The notes: generated from the letters alone by a model not told the origin. A stretch of 64,000 nt of DNA from Sapria himalayana (GCA_029783825.1 JAREIK010001332.1:2032314-2096313); one strand, 5' to 3'; numbered from the stretch's first letter, positions 22,301-35,569 are shown. Program-made: numbers and translations.

Positions 22301-22860
22301 TAGAGATGTCAAATTGGCCATGTGTGGTAGGCACTACCTAAATCTTGGTGTTCAAGTTGGGCTTTTATGTCACCCTGAAAATGGCGCATAATATGTCTAC
22401 TTGGGCTATGCTATGTTGAAGTGGATTAAATTGAGCTCGACCGATCCTGGCTCGATGACCTTGCCTCAACCAGACAGTGTTAGGTGTTGTTCTATCAGGG
22501 CTCTTACTTTTTTCCAAGGACAAGCATATATATATATATATATAAGTAGAAGTAGGTGTTAAAAAAATATTTTTTGTTTTAAAAAAATTCAACAGGGTTC
22601 GACACTTGACCCAAAATCCACACATGCTCGGTTGAGGGTCATCTAGCTAGTGGATTGTTCCACTAGGATAGGTATGTGGGACTTGTGCCTAGCTCAACAC
22701 AAGGTACAACTCATTCTAGCCTAGCATGGCACAAGCTATGCCATGGGCTGGCATAATCTAGGCCAAATAGTTCTGGACCATGTCATGTCGGGCCAGACAT
22801 GATTGAATCATGTTATGTTGTGGATCATGTTTGAGCTTCTAGGCCTGGTTGACACCACTA
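22301..22860. mobile_element. hAT-like GC-rich unit, 560 bp
   Basis: Starts TAGAGATGTCAA at 22301 and ends GTTGACACCACTA at 22860, an inverted pair like the other hAT ends here. Inside it has GGCCATG, GGCATGGCAC and GGGCC words of the same family and a (TA)n tract near 22527. The flanking 8-mers CCCATGAC and CTCGAGAG match at only 4/8, so the insertion is not confirmed by a duplication. Confidence 0.6.
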
Positions 22861-22879
22861 CTCGAGAGTCATTCCCTGA

Positions 22880-23218
22880 TAGAGGTGGCAAGTGGGTCAA
22901 GTGGCCTTAGCACAGCTCGAGGTATGACCTGATTGAGCCATGCTTGGCTCAACATAGTACGGTATAGACCTATGCCTAGACCTAGGTCATGCTGGCTTGA
23001 GGCATGAGTCATGTCGAACCAAGGCACAACTCATGCCTAGACATGGGCTAGCCAGACCATACTGGGCTGGAAATATTCAAGTCATTCTATGCCAATCACG
23101 ACATGACTACCATACCGGGCCATACTTGGCTGGAAATATTCAAGTCGTTTTGTGCCAGTCACGACATGACTTCCATACCATGCAGTGTTGGCATGGAAAA
23201 ATTTGTGTGACACCTTTA
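22880..23218. mobile_element. hAT-like GC-rich unit, 339 bp
   Basis: Starts TAGAGGTGGCAAGTGG and ends TGTGACACCTTTA. Flanks TTCCCTGA and TTCACTCG match at 5/8. A ~63-bp internal tandem repeat (about 23045-23175) with GGCTGGAAATATTCAAGTCG and CACGACATGACT words occurs twice. Same family as 22301-22860, only 19 bp away. Confidence 0.6.
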
Positions 23219-23229
23219 TTCACTCGTCC

Positions 23230-25230
23230 ATACCTTTTAGACAACTCATCAACTATTCTTGACATTCACTATAAATATATTTTTATTATTCTACTACCTT
23301 ATGTGTCATATAGATATGAACTAATGTGGTAGTAAAACTATTTATAATTTTAGTTTCATAAGTGTCAATACTCACATAATTAACATATATATTTTCTTAT
23401 ATCTCACTAGTAGAAGTAATATGATAAAAAGTAACTTAGAAGACTATCACCATCTTACAAGTCACTTCAACTCATATGTATCTCATGGCTTAGATGTTAG
23501 CATCTACCATGATGAGATATTACTGTTACACTAAAGGTTTCTCTCACACATCATAGTTAGAAACGATATCAAATCCTTTCTATCATTATGTGTGAGTATG
23601 ATTCATAGCTTATTTTTCATCATCTCCAAGATAGTTTGCACAAACCTACTAATTTTAAAATCATAATTTCAATTTTATATAAATATCATATCTATCAATA
23701 ATCAAACCATTATAAAATTCAAATATATAAATTTTTAAATTAATCATCCATCACATGAAATGAAATATATTAATCCTAGACCTCAATTTAGCCTAACATT
23801 GGGAATAAATCCACATGAGATAATTTGATATAAATCTCATGGAATTTATAGTTCCCAATGATACCCCTGTTGAGTGTCTTGGAATCAAAACCTAAATCCA
23901 TACTTGATGTTCATTTGCCTCAAATTTTTTCCAAGGTGAGGGTTGAAATTTGTTCCTCTTTAGGATTTATGCTTATATCATGCATTTCCTCTTTTCTTAT
24001 AGATCTTTCATAGGTTTGGGAAAATTTGTGATCCCATAATCCTATATTTTCATATCTTTTACATAGAATTCCCTTTTTAAAAATTTCTCATTTTGTGCTT
24101 TTACACTTAAATGGTTATGTATGAATTTTAAATGGAATGTCATAGTGCTTATGAATACTCTATATTTGGATTTACTTTTTTGTAACACAAAGTCATGATA
24201 TTGAAAATGAGTCATGAATTTGATCTCTTTCTAGCTTTAGATTACCATGATATTGGGAATGACTATGACTATGCATTTCATCTCTACAATACAAAGTCAT
24301 AGAATTAGGAATGAGTTGTGTCATTGGTCTCTCTCTTGCAATAGATTGTTGTGGTCCTAAGAATGGTTAAGGCTATATATTTCAACTATATAATATAAAA
24401 ATACATAGTACTAAGAATGGGCATGACTATGTATTTCATTTCTATAATACTAAGTTATAATATTGGGTATGATTTCCTAACTTATGCATTTCGTATCTAT
24501 AACATAAAGTAATACCATTGGGAATGAGCCATGGTTCTGGTTATTTTTCTATTGCAAAATGTCATAGCCTTCGATATGGTCATGACTCGCTTAAATACCC
24601 TATGAGATTTTTTTAGCTAAAAGTCATGATGTTGGATAAGTGTTGTGCCTTTTAGCTTAGCCTTGGAAAATCTATAATGACAAAGACATAATGATGAAGG
24701 ATTACTATGACATTTAGCAATAACAAGGTACTTAGTTACTATGATGTAAAATTACTATCATGGCCATACAAATAATTATGAACTAGTGTGGCGATGACTC
24801 TACCATTTTTGGAAACTACACAATCTTAATGTCAATCACTACTTGTTTAGTTGCTAAAAATGGTAGAGTCATGACATACAAATGACATAGTCATGGCATA
24901 CCTGTTTAGTTATGAATTAGTGTGGCCATAAAAATTATTATGCCAACGAAGTGGTATAGTCATGACATACAAATATTGTTATGATTATTTATGTGAACTT
25001 CTACAAAGAATAGATGTGTAACCCACCATATAAACTCAATAAGGTGTAATAGAATTGTAACACAAGAAATACTATGGCTTTATATGAATTTTCACTCTCT
25101 TCCTCAACCAATCCATCAAGTCTCACAATTCAAATGAAAGCTACATAATATCACATATATTCATCATAATTCATCACAACTATAATATAGTAAATTTATT
25201 ACATTTAAAACTTATTTTCTTGCAAAAATA
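23230..25230 (-). repeat. Athila-like LTR R1 (3' LTR of element A)
   Basis: Shares its layout with 28200-30950, 52030-54640 and 58000-62480 in the same orientation, and with 32000-34740, 38840-41390 and 46250-48150 in the opposite one. It has a segment with CTCACATAATTAACATATA, then TAAATCC...GAGATAATTT, then 24150-24980, a field of degenerate repeats built on AGTCATGA/CATGACTT. Ends approximate. Confidence 0.7.
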
Positions 25231-25768
25231 TAATGCATAATCATCAAAATAACTAGTATTATTCAATGTTTGACATATCAAATATTTATCTTCTTACTTT
25301 TTGGCTTATATTCCCTTCTTGTCTTAATCAAAATTATTCATAGTATTATCTATATAGCTAGCCACTTCATTAAATATTGGTGCAACTTTTTCAATCATGT
25401 TGTGTATGTATTTTGTAGAGTCTTTGTGTCACTTTCTACTTTTACTTTACATAGGTATGCCATAAATTTGACAATGCAAGCCACAACATCATCATAGCAT
25501 GTCTTTCCTTATCATTTTATCATGACTTTAAAAATATAATGACATAATAACATATGTCTTCATGAAGATGTATCATGAATTCTTTTTGTTCTAAAACATC
25601 TTCAAGATTCATAATTTCTTTCATCTCTTCAAGCTAGTAACCATCCAAAAAGTATTTTATTCTGAACTTCACATTATAGTTTTTTGCTGTGGATAAGATT
25701 ATCTATTCTCAAGTAATTTTTCTCATCTTTTTTTAGATTTGATGACTTTTATATAGGTTAAATTTCAC

Positions 25769-26065
25769 TTATTCTTCACTCACAAGAATAGTGAACTTGC
25801 CATTCTTGATGTCAATCAATACTTGTTTTGTTGCCAAAAATGATCTTTTCAAGATCAATAATGAATAAGAGTCTTCTTCCATGCCCAACACCACAATGTC
25901 AATAAAAAATTTAAAATTTACAACTTTGACTAGCACGTCTACAATTATCACCTTTAGAAATTTATTAGATATTTCAGCCATTTGTAATAATAGAGAAGAT
26001 GAAGTAATCTCACCTAAATATACCCTTCTTACTATGGATGACATCAAGTTCATGCTTAATCTCAA
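25769..26065 (-). pseudogene. Athila-like aspartic protease
   Basis: A 98-codon open frame reads MRLSMNLMSSIVRRVYLGE near its start, then IIVDVLVKVVNFKF, VVLGMEEDS and LLILKRSFLATKQVLIDIKN. It matches the Athila protease sequence around DLGASINLMP...GIIEDVLVKV...VLDMEED...ILGRPFLATxxALIDV. The active-site D(L/S)GA lies just before the open frame and is not preserved in it. This is one of the longest uninterrupted coding stretches in the window. Confidence 0.88.
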
Positions 26066-26499
26066 TTCACATAAGACATTCTCTAAGGTGTGCTCCCTAA
26101 TAATATACGGAATGATATGTCATTGTTCATAGTAAGTATTAACTTGATGTAATGTGCCATAAATCCACGGAATGATATGTCATTGTCCATAGAAATTTGC
26201 ATCTACACCTTGAGTTCCCACATGAGTTTTCTTTGATTTGTTATTTTATATTTTTTAGTCATACTCACCATTCCATAAGTCTCCAACTTTTTCTTGCTAC
26301 TCTTTATGTTTTTCATGAATTTCATGCAGTGTGGCATCTAAAATAAAGTTTACACAAAGAATATATTAATCTCCAACTTAATGAAAATATTGAGAAATTT
26401 GTCAAAATTATTAATCTAACTTTTTTTTTTCTTAATCATTGTCAACGAAAGAATGGACTAGAGAGAGCAAGGATTGTATGCATTTTCTTTGTTCTATGT

Positions 26500-28130
26500 A
26501 TCATTTTTTAGTTTGTTTCCATAGTTCACTGGTAACTTTTATTTCCTTTCTACAACATTATGATTTTATTCTTATAGAATACATTGGGTAGTAAGGACAA
26601 GTTGTGTCATGATATTGGATGTCATAACATTAGGTTTAGTGAGATTAGATATTATGACTTTGAATGTTGTGACATAATTTTTGCAACATTCTCTTTAACA
26701 TCAGCCCATTCCTTTAATTTTGCTTTTGTTTTATACCCTTTATTCTAAACTTCTCAATAGTATGGACATGCATTGCTTTGTGTGTATCTCAATATTGCTA
26801 GGAAATACATTGACATTCTTCATCTTCATTGTGAGTGCAAGTTGTCCAATTTCATTCTCAATAATTTTTATAGTCATCACAATGTGGTTCAATCTCATTT
26901 ATTTCTATCCCATTCAATTCTTTTACTCATCATTTCTCCATTTTATCTTCATTAATAGTACAAGGGTGTTGTCTTCAAATGACAATTTGGCTCCTACTTA
27001 TACTGATCATAATTGGAGTTTGAAGCTTGTTGTTTTCGGTACCCCATCAAATTACTTTCATTATTCTACTTATATAGATCAAAATTATAATGGAAATTTC
27101 TTTACTTCCCATATGATAAATTCTAGTAATCTTTCTTATTCATGTGATAGTGTGTAATGATGTTATTATTGGCTTTGAAAACATACCTTCTATTCTATAG
27201 CACGTTAGTTTCTTTCACTTGATAAATTGGATCAAAACTACTCACCTTTTATTATTGTAGAGTTGCTATTTGTCTCACACTTTGTCTTTTCTTATCTTTG
27301 GCTGAAAAATAATTGAATAATGCTTCAATCTTAGCCTCCATAGCTGACATTCTGCCAAACTCAAAAATTCTAGTTTTCTTCCCTCTATTTTCTCTTTCAT
27401 TTGGAGTTCGGAAATTATTTCTAACCAACTCCTCAAATAAAAAGTATACCTCCTCAAGTGATTTATTCATTATAGAACCATCTTAGGCTACATCCACCAT
27501 GTATTTTGCCATAAAATTAAACATTTTGTTAAATATTTTGGCTTAGAACCACAACTCAAATCCATGTTGTGTGTACCTCCTGAGTAGGACTTTAAATTGG
27601 TCCTAAGAATCATATAAGTTCATTTACTTCTCTTATCTAAACTGCTTAATCTCCACTCTCGATTTAAAATTTGTTGTATTTTAAAGTAAGAAGAACTCGG
27701 TCAAAAATACTTGAACTAGCTCATCTCAACTCTCGATTAACTTTCTTAATAAGCTTCGAAACAAGCTCATTGCCTTGCCCCTCGATGAAAATGGAAAAAG
27801 ATTAAACCTTTTTGCATCCTATCTAGTATGCCTATTTGGATCTTCCAAAATGTATTCTCCATATTGATATTGTTGCACCATGACCATGAGAATCACCCTA
27901 CTTAAATTCAAGTGAATTGCCCCAATATATTGCATCATGATCTAAGTGTTGTTATCCATTGGTATTGGCCTCCAATAATTTCTAAGGCTTTGGTGGGTAA
28001 TAAGATGTTGAATAGCTGGTTAGGCACCTTCTTGGTTGTGTCCATTACTATTATTTTACTCAATTTTTTCTATCTTTCATGTCTCATTTAGTGTTTCATA
28101 GTTCATTTCTATTTTTAGGTCCAAAGGAAT
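26500..28130 (-). pseudogene. Athila-like gag
   Basis: Minus-strand blocks: LFPFS...RGKAMSLFRSLL near 27790, LVQVFLTEFF-like near 27700, LYDS...QFKVLLRRYTQHGFELW near 27630-27560, then IMNKSLEEVYFLFEELVRNN followed by FRTPNERENRGKK at 27475-27380. These match the retrotransposon gag of Athila elements (LxLxPFSLRDKAKxWL...LYEAWERFKxLLRRCPxHG...ALMNKxxxEAYxLxExMAxNxYxW). The tail to about 26500 is weak. Confidence 0.85.
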
Positions 28131-28160
28131 TGGCCATATCACATACCCCTATTGTATCCT

Positions 28161-28178
28161 TTCTCAATAATGATGCCA
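28161..28178 (-). other. Probable primer-binding site of element A
   Basis: Minus strand TGGCATCATTATTGAGAA lies between LTR and gag. It resembles the TGGCGCCGTTGCCGGGGA site of Athila elements after C-to-T/G-to-A decay. A similar relic sits at the same place in element B. Confidence 0.5.
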
Positions 28179-28199
28179 AAAATATGTTGACTTTGCTAG

Positions 28200-30950
28200 G
28201 ATGTCAAAAATTTGATACTTTTTAGCACGATACCAAAAGCTTGTTAAGCATATTTATGTATACTAATTATATTTTATAAATAATTATGTCATATAAGTAA
28301 TAAAGTAGACATAAGTACATATATCTACCCCCATATAGATTCGAAATGTCACTTTGATTGAGTTATAGTGAATTAACTAAATTATTTAAGCTGACAAAAT
28401 AAAACTATCTCAAAAAGATAGACTTTAAGATTGATTTATTTTCTCTTATAGATTATGTTTTCTCTATAGTGTTGTGATAATGTAATATGTGTATGTTGGA
28501 TGAAGTTGAAAGGTAAGAAAATGTGAGGCCTCCAATCACTTGTTAGCCTTCAAAAGTTTACCAACCATGGTTTGTCATCACCAAGGATGATATTTTAGTG
28601 GTAGTGCATTTAGTAAATTTGTAATTATTCATCAAGCCACATATTTTTACTTAACAATTACCAGCCCCACAATTTATATTTCATTTAGGCAATTTATCAA
28701 CTCGCTTGAAAGTTATTTTGACAATGTATATCTCTATTCTTTTGCCAGCAATTCTAAAGAACAAATAGTGACATGGTCATAATAATATATGTAGTTTTGG
28801 CTACTCTAGTACCATAGTCACGTTAACTAACTTATGCCAACCTAGCAATTACTTTAGTGGAAATCATCACAAGGGGAAGGATGTCAGATAGCTACCACTT
28901 TCTATTGATGCATGTCCCCTTGCTTGTGTGTCATGGTTACCAATCATTATGGCTCATAACCAACATAAATCTTACATCGAATTGGTGAAACCCTAGGTTA
29001 GACATTCGAAGACTTCCATAACCATCAATATTTAATGTCACAAAACCATAATTACAAACCACAAACTATATTCATCATACATAATTACTTTAATCAATCA
29101 TAGATTCCTAAATTAGCCTTATATTGTGGATGGATTCAAACAAGATAATTTAGAAATTATTTCATTAAGTCATGAATCCCCGACGATGATATGCATTTAA
29201 GATCGACGTTAGAATTATAGTTGCTAATCCAATCTATTTTGCATTCAGTTATGTTCTATTTCCTAATTGAGGGTGGGGGTAGATATTATAATTCCTTTTG
29301 ATCCCCTGGTTCTTTCTTTATCTCTTTCATTTCTCCCCTCCAATTTAAGTCTAGCTTTTATAGCATCACCCTCTTCAGCAACTATGGAATCTTTAATGAG
29401 CTCAATGTCATGATATTTAGTTGATGTTACAATAAATTATTGATTTGAATCACTTCTATAATATCTTGTTATGGAACATGGTAAATGATGTTGCAACATC
29501 ATTATGTTTATGTGAGGATGAAGTCACGACATAAAAAAAAGTCATGACTAAAGTTAATCTTACATTTAAATGTAAAGGCATGAAAATAATGATTTAACAT
29601 AAAATACCTTTGCTATATGTGATCTTAGTTTTGTAACAATAATGTTGACTTTGAAATGTAGGTCATGATTTCACATTATCATTCATGCATTATTGTGACT
29701 TCATATTATCATTCAAGCATTATATTAACTTCATTTTAATATCATGATTGAGGTTGCATGATTTGGAAATCATGGCTAGAAAATAAGATCATAACAAAAT
29801 GTGATTTAGAGTGAATATGACCATGACTTAGAAATATTTTCATGCCCAAGAAGAAGGTATTATAATGTATAAAGTTAATATGTAGAGTCAAAACCAAAAA
29901 AGGCATGACATGTTATTCAAAGATATATATGATAATGTTACTGGTATTTTGATATTTAAAATATCATGAATTTACTTTCCTTTTCTAAACTCTAGTTTTA
30001 TTTTGTACCAAGTTTGTCTTTTATAGTCAATTTTCATCTAATTTTACTACTTTTGGTTCTCTCTTTATCTCTTTTATTTCTCCCCTCCAATTTTTTGTTT
30101 ATTAAGTTAAGTCTAGCTTTTATAGCATCGTCCTCATCAACAACTATGGAATCTTTAATGAGATCAATGTCATGATACTAAGTTGTTACAATATAGTATT
30201 GATTTGAATCACTTCTATAACATCTTGTTATGGAACATGGTAAATGATGTCACAACATCATTATGTTTATGTGAGGATGAAGTCACGACATTAAAAAAAA
30301 TATCATGACTAAAGTTAATCATAACTTTAAATGTGAAAACATGAAAATAATGATTTAACATAAAATACCTTTGCAATATGTGATTTTAGTTTTGTAACAA
30401 TAATGTTGTGACTTTGAAATGTAGGTCGCGACTTCACATTATCATTCATGCTTTATTTTGACTTTATATTATCATTTAAGCATTATTATAACTTCATATT
30501 ATTATTCAAACATTATCATAACTTCATTTTATAATCATGATTAAGGTTGCATACTTTAGCAGACATGGCTAGAAAATAAGATCATGACAAAAATTTGTTT
30601 TAGAGTGAATGTGACCATGTCTTAGAATTATTTTCATGACAAGAAGAAGGTGTTATAATGTAGAAAGTTATTATGATCATATGGTAAAATCATGACATAC
30701 AATGAAAGTCATGATGAATATGTAGAGTCAAAACCATAAAAGGCTTGGCATGTTATTCAAGATATATGATAATGTTACTAGTATTTTGATATTAAAAATA
30801 TTATGATTTACTTTCCTCTTCTAAACTTTAGTTTTACTTTGTACCAAATTTGTCTTTGTAGTCAAATTTCAACTAATTTTATAACTTTTCATCAAAACTA
30901 ATCAAAATCAATCTTAAAGAAATAAATTTTTTTATACCACATTCTTGTAC
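28200..30950 (-). repeat. Athila-like LTR R2 (5' LTR of element A)
   Basis: Shares the GATTCCTAAATTAGCC...GATGGATTCAAACAAGATAA block (29105-29160) with 23780-23840 in R1 and the CATGAC repeat field. It is longer because of an internal ~750-bp duplication (29315-30890). Confidence 0.65.
29315..30890. repeat. Tandem duplication of about 750 bp inside LTR R2
   Basis: About 29315-30040 and 30065-30890 align over their length. Both start near TTTATTTCTCCCCTCCAATTT. Both carry TTTTATAGCATC, CAACTATGGAATCTTTAATG, TTGTTATGGAACATGGTAAA and ATTATGTTTATGTGAGGATG. Both end near ATATGATAATGTTACT-GTATTTTGATAT. Divergence is moderate, so it is older than the 59.8-kb duplication. Confidence 0.9.
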
Positions 30951-30999
30951 TCAAACATTACATAGAATAAACCAAAAACATCCATCAAAACATGGTAAT

Positions 31000-31990
31000 T
31001 TAAATGTTGATCAACTCTCTTCCAGGAATCATAATGGTGCTTGTTAGTAGTCGCTGCAAGACAATGCATGTTGTTCATCAAGTAAGTAGTATTGCTCCTT
31101 GAGTTATCTTGTAAGCCTTCTCATCACAACAATAAATAATATCATCATTAATTATTGAACTCATAGAGATTAGATTTCTACTCAAGTTTGTAATGTGCAT
31201 AATCCTTGGAAAGAATTTGCAGTCCCAACATGCAATGTACCAAAAAAGAACACCACATTCTTGACATCTCAAGCTTCCCATTAATAATTATCTTCATCTT
31301 TGAGCTATTTCCCATAGTCACCTCTCCTCTATCATATGACTAATACTAGTTGAATTAGTTTCGATGAGGAGTCAAGTGGTATGATGCACCTATGTAATAT
31401 ATAAGCTTTCCTCATTAAGATGAGTGGCACATGCATCTACAAATCTTCATCGGATAACTACTTGTCTACCAAGCCAACTCTCACTCGAGTTGTCTTGTTT
31501 TGGTAGTCCCTCTTGAAGTACACATAACCTTTGTTCTTCCTCTTCCATTTGAGTTTTCTTACTACTCACTTCTTTCTTCAGTCATCCTCTACATGTAAAA
31601 TATTTTTTGATTATTTCTCCATACTTTGCCTCCTCATATTCTCATATAGTAAGGATACAACTACTATCTTATACAATAACCCTATTGTTCCAGCACTAAT
31701 TGTAATAATCACCAATCTCATATCCAATAGATAAGACTTGTTTAATTAGTAATAGTAAATGCAATTCATGTAACTGTGAAAAAAATGAGCCAGTCTTCTC
31801 CATGCACGGCACATAACTTCTTCCTCATAATAGATATTATCTCTAGTTTCTAATCATTCATTGTTGTCTTTAGATCTTCAATTGCAGACTTGTAATACCT
31901 ATCAACCAATCAATCCACCATCTTCAATTTCTAGAGTTCCAAATATAACCACAAAAATTTTTTAATCTCAACTTTAGATGTACCTGTTCA
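31000..31990 (-). pseudogene. Copia-3 gag end and protease remnant
   Basis: Minus-strand reading near 31480-31300 has CIIPLDSSSKLIQ and a DYGK stretch, matching GASYHMTPHRNWF...GxVxMGN. MGSLRCQECGVLFWY is followed by ITNLSRNLISMSSIINDD (31281-31140), matching GxIRxxxxVxHVPxLxRNLISxxxL. ITQGAILL near 31100 corresponds to KGALVV. A knuckle-like KNKGYVYFKRDYQNK lies near 31530. Flanked left by Athila-like LTR R2 and right by LTR F1, so only a slice remains. Confidence 0.75.
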
Positions 31991-31999
31991 ATGTTTGAA

Positions 32000-34740
32000 T
32001 TACTGAGTATTCTAGTGTATTTTGCTTGTTGATCATGGTTTATAGACATAGAAATGAAGCTAATATATATTGATTTCATATTTTTTATTATTTTAGAGAA
32101 TTTTGATAAATAGTCATGAAATCAAAGAGTTTTTAAAAGTAATTAGTAGAGGGGGCAGATTTATTGAGTCTCATTTAGTTTTGGAGTGTATTCTTGGTCA
32201 AAACTTTATTTAATTAGTCATGACAATTCTTGTATGTCATGATCCTACCCACTCGTTATTATAATTTTTTCTACTATGTGACATATTCTCATTAACAATG
32301 ATATAATCATGGAGACAACCATACTTAGCTCAAAAATTAAAATAATTATAAGATTAAATTTCCATCACAACAACCAAGTACCCCATTAGTGCTCAAGGTC
32401 AATCAATTTCATAATGTCACCCCATCATTAGATGGCTCATTATTCTCATATTAGTTCCTCAGCCTTTTTATAATGCCGTAACTTTTTAGCTACAAAAAAT
32501 TACAGAACCACAACTACATATGTCAAATTCACAAAAATTATTCAAAATCATAACATTTGGGATACTAAATATTATATAGAATATTATTCGAATATGACCA
32601 TTTATAAGGTCTTGACTCTTGTCCTATAATGAATGCATAGCCTTGACTTACATGGGAAAGCTAGGCGTCAATGTCATAATATCTTAAAAGTGACATGACA
32701 AAATGTTATATGAGAGAAGAAAAAGCCAGTATCGTGGCTAGTTAGCACCACAAAAACATAAGAGATATGAAGGGTTACCTTTTGTGTTGTAGGAACTCAA
32801 AAGATATGAAGGATTACTTTTGTGTTGTGTCTAATTTCTAGAGCCATGGCCAGTTCCCAGCACCATGGACATAGACAACACATGAAATACTTTCTTAACA
32901 TCATAGTTATTTCTTAGTGTCATAGTTATTTTTTAGTATTGTGGCCATATAAATATCAATAAAGACCATCTATTACTTCTCTAATCACATAGTGCCATGG
33001 CTATATAATATTATGAGAAGTTATCTCTACTCTATGGTTACTTTTCATCCCTTGGCCCTATATTGACTACAAATGAATAAATACATAAAGTCATGGCTAT
33101 TTCATAGTATCGTAACTTTGTATTATAGAAAGGCTAAGCCCAAGTCATTAACATTATTAGTACCATGACTTTGGGTTATAAGATGATGGAGATGTAAAAT
33201 AAAGTCATGACTATTTTCTAGAGTTATGACCTCAAGCTGAAGAGATAAAGATCAAAATTGTAACTTTCTTTTGAAAGCAATGATCTCCTACTTAGAGTAA
33301 TGCAATGTCACCTGAAAAAATAAGTGGAAGAAAGACTATTTTCTAAAGAACTCTAATTTCTTCTCATTCTACCTCATGCAACAAAGAAAACCATGATAAC
33401 TATCAACTCTATGAGTCAATTTTATACTTTTTATGGCTTTCATAAGCAAGCAAGGAATACATGATTTATGTTAATCTCTAGAGTTGGGGGCCTTGGATCT
33501 TAAATCCTTCTCTTCTAGGGATAGGTTCAAAATTTTGTACCAAATTAGCATAATCTAGGTTTTGTATAATTTTAATTATGCAATATAATTGGTTTATTTA
33601 TGAATGGATTAAATGTTTGATTTTGATGGATAGTAATTAAAAAGAACTTGAATTAATATTTTGATGATTAGTAGATTTTTGTGGGATTGTTATGATGGAT
33701 AATGATAGGTAAACCACAAGACTTACTCATACATATGATATAAAAAAATAATAGCCCTTTTAACTAAGATGCATGAGATAAACCTATATGTCGAACCCAA
33801 GATTTGGGTATATTAATCATTGTGAGTATGTTGTTTATGAAGCTGAAAGTATGGATACTTTTACATGATAATCCAATATTTACAACTTCAAATAATTAGT
33901 TTTCAATTGGGTTGGGCATTATATAGAATTTCTCTCAAGATGTTAATGTTTAGTATTAGAGTTGTATTATCACAAAGGAGGGTAGTGACAGGTAATGCTT
34001 AGTGTATATATGACTATGTTATGACTCACAAGGTGGTGACAGTCCTTATGAGTTACTTTTTGCTCATATGATTTCTATTGGTAAAACTCGAGGGAAACAT
34101 ATTTTAATTATGCAAGTATGATACTTACAAAGCTAAAAGTACAAATACTTACAAATCATGTTATTCATTGGTCTTTATGACAATATAAATAGGAGAATAA
34201 AAGTATACATATGAAGCAACCATCAAGGATAGTTGTTGAAGTTATCTAAAATATATGAAATCCTGAATGATTCTCATATAGAGATGAATTATTGTTTCGG
34301 TGGTAATGTACCAAGGGGAGAGCCACAAGGGAACCACCATTAGGAAGAGTTCAAAGGTAACAACCACCTTGTATGCCATTAGATCAATGAGTCATTGCAC
34401 AACACCTTAATATTCATTTTGTATCTATTATAATATATGTCAAATGACTTAATGATATCACATAGATTAAATGAATAAACTATAAAGCAAGATTGTCTAA
34501 TAATTTTAGTATCTATTTTATTGAGAATGAGTTATCTCATTGTTGAATAACCAAATTATCGATACAATTTCTATGGGATTGATACCTAGACAAAAGTCCT
34601 TTATACTACTTGTACAACCCATGCATTTTCAAATCTTAGTTGGTAAGATACTCTTATTAATGAGCTTTTGGAACATCACTTAACTAATAAAATTAGGCAA
34701 CATAAAAAAGTAACAAAAGTCACCACATTCATCATTCTCA
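32000..34740 (+). repeat. Athila-like LTR F1 (plus orientation)
   Basis: Starts with AATGAAGCTAATATATATTG shared with 46350. Continues with CATGACAATTCTTGTATGTC shared (diverged) with 39003 and 46510, then the CATGAC repeat field (32640-33260). Then comes an AAGCAAGGAATACATGA...AGTTGGGGG block at 33450, and ends with TATGGGATTGATACCTAGAC (34590). It lies inside Copia-3 sequence (gag side left, LTR side right). It may be a solo LTR; the exact ends were not fixed. Confidence 0.7.
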
Positions 34741-34773
34741 AATTCACAATCAAACTAGGCTCTATAGACTTGA

Positions 34774-35200
34774 ACTATGATACCAAATGTTAGAATCCAA
34801 ACTAACATTTGATACCAAATGTTAGGAATCCCTTTACTTGATGTAACTCTAATACTAAATATTGGATTTTGTTTAATATCATATATATCTTAATATCAAA
34901 TGTAGGGTTTCACAAGTGCCCAAGAGATTGTGATCCAGGATGTCAAGAAAAAAAAAACTTTCAAAGATAGTGCAAATACAAACAAGAGAAAATGGGGAGA
35001 GAAGAAAGAACACATAAATTACAAGAGGAAAAATTTATTAGAATCTTAGAGATTACATTCTATTTTTCTAAAATTATTTACAACTACTTAAATAGTAAAA
35101 CAAAAACTAAACTTAAGACCAAAGTCATGACAACAATTTCAAGTCATAACTTCATCAAAGCCGTGATACCAAAGAATAATATCTTGACTTGAATTTTAAG
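34774..35200 (-). other. Probable Copia LTR end with tRNA-iMet primer-binding site
   Basis: The minus strand reads TGGTATCATAGT at 34785-34774, a one-mismatch copy of TGGTATCAGAG, directly after a CTAACAT LTR-type end. The junction word GATACCAAATGTTAG occurs twice (34779-34793 and 34811-34825). Likely the 5' LTR of Copia-3; its outer end was not found. Confidence 0.5.
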
Positions 35201-35560
35201 TTATCTAGTCACAACAACACAAGATAGGTTGCAACTCAATTTATGTCTAAACTTCATCCAATTATGGATTCATAATTGAGGTTGGGATGTTATAATTCAG
35301 GTTGTGACACCAAATACATAGTTTTGATATCATTCAAGTCAGGACAACAAAGAACAGGGTCACAACTTTATTCATGTCACAATACCAAAAAATATGATTG
35401 ACTTGAATCCTTATTAGTTTCAGTCATAGTAACATAGAACATATTTTAACTTTGTTCAATTCACAACTTTACAAATCAACCACACCAAACATAGGTTGGA
35501 GCTTTAGAAGAATAAGTCAATCCTAATAGAAAATCATGATAATGGAATTATAATACATAA
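35110..35560. repeat. Degenerate ~60-bp repeats (GTCATGACAACA type)
   Basis: Units resembling TTCAAGTCACAACAACAAAGAA recur about every 55-65 bp. They have the same TCATGAC/GTCAC core as the Athila-like LTRs but a different spacer. No gene. Confidence 0.6.
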
Positions 35561-35569
35561 AAGATATAA

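Larger units (their letters stand above)
23230..30950 (-). mobile_element. Athila-like element A (gag-protease only)
   Basis: Minus-strand order from right to left: LTR about 28200-30950, a primer-binding-site-like TGGCATCATTATTGAGAA (28178-28161), gag about 28130-26500, protease 26065-25769, then LTR about 25230-23230. Between the protease and the 3' LTR there are only about 500 bp, and no RT, RNase H or integrase. The gag and protease blocks match the Athila/Tat branch of Ty3/Gypsy. All frames are broken. The outer LTR ends and target duplication were not located. Confidence 0.75.

Noticed and set aside
22301..23218. One compound hAT element spanning both GC-rich units
   Set aside because: Outer 8-mers CCCATGAC and TTCACTCG do not match, so two separate decayed units fit better.
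22997..23332. 111-codon plus-strand frame with an internal repeat
   Set aside because: Lies over the hAT-like GC-rich unit; the peptide repeat reflects its DNA repeat.
26720..27157. 145-codon plus-strand frame, longest in the window
   Set aside because: Antisense to the degenerate Athila-like gag tail; low-complexity hydrophobic peptide with no motif.
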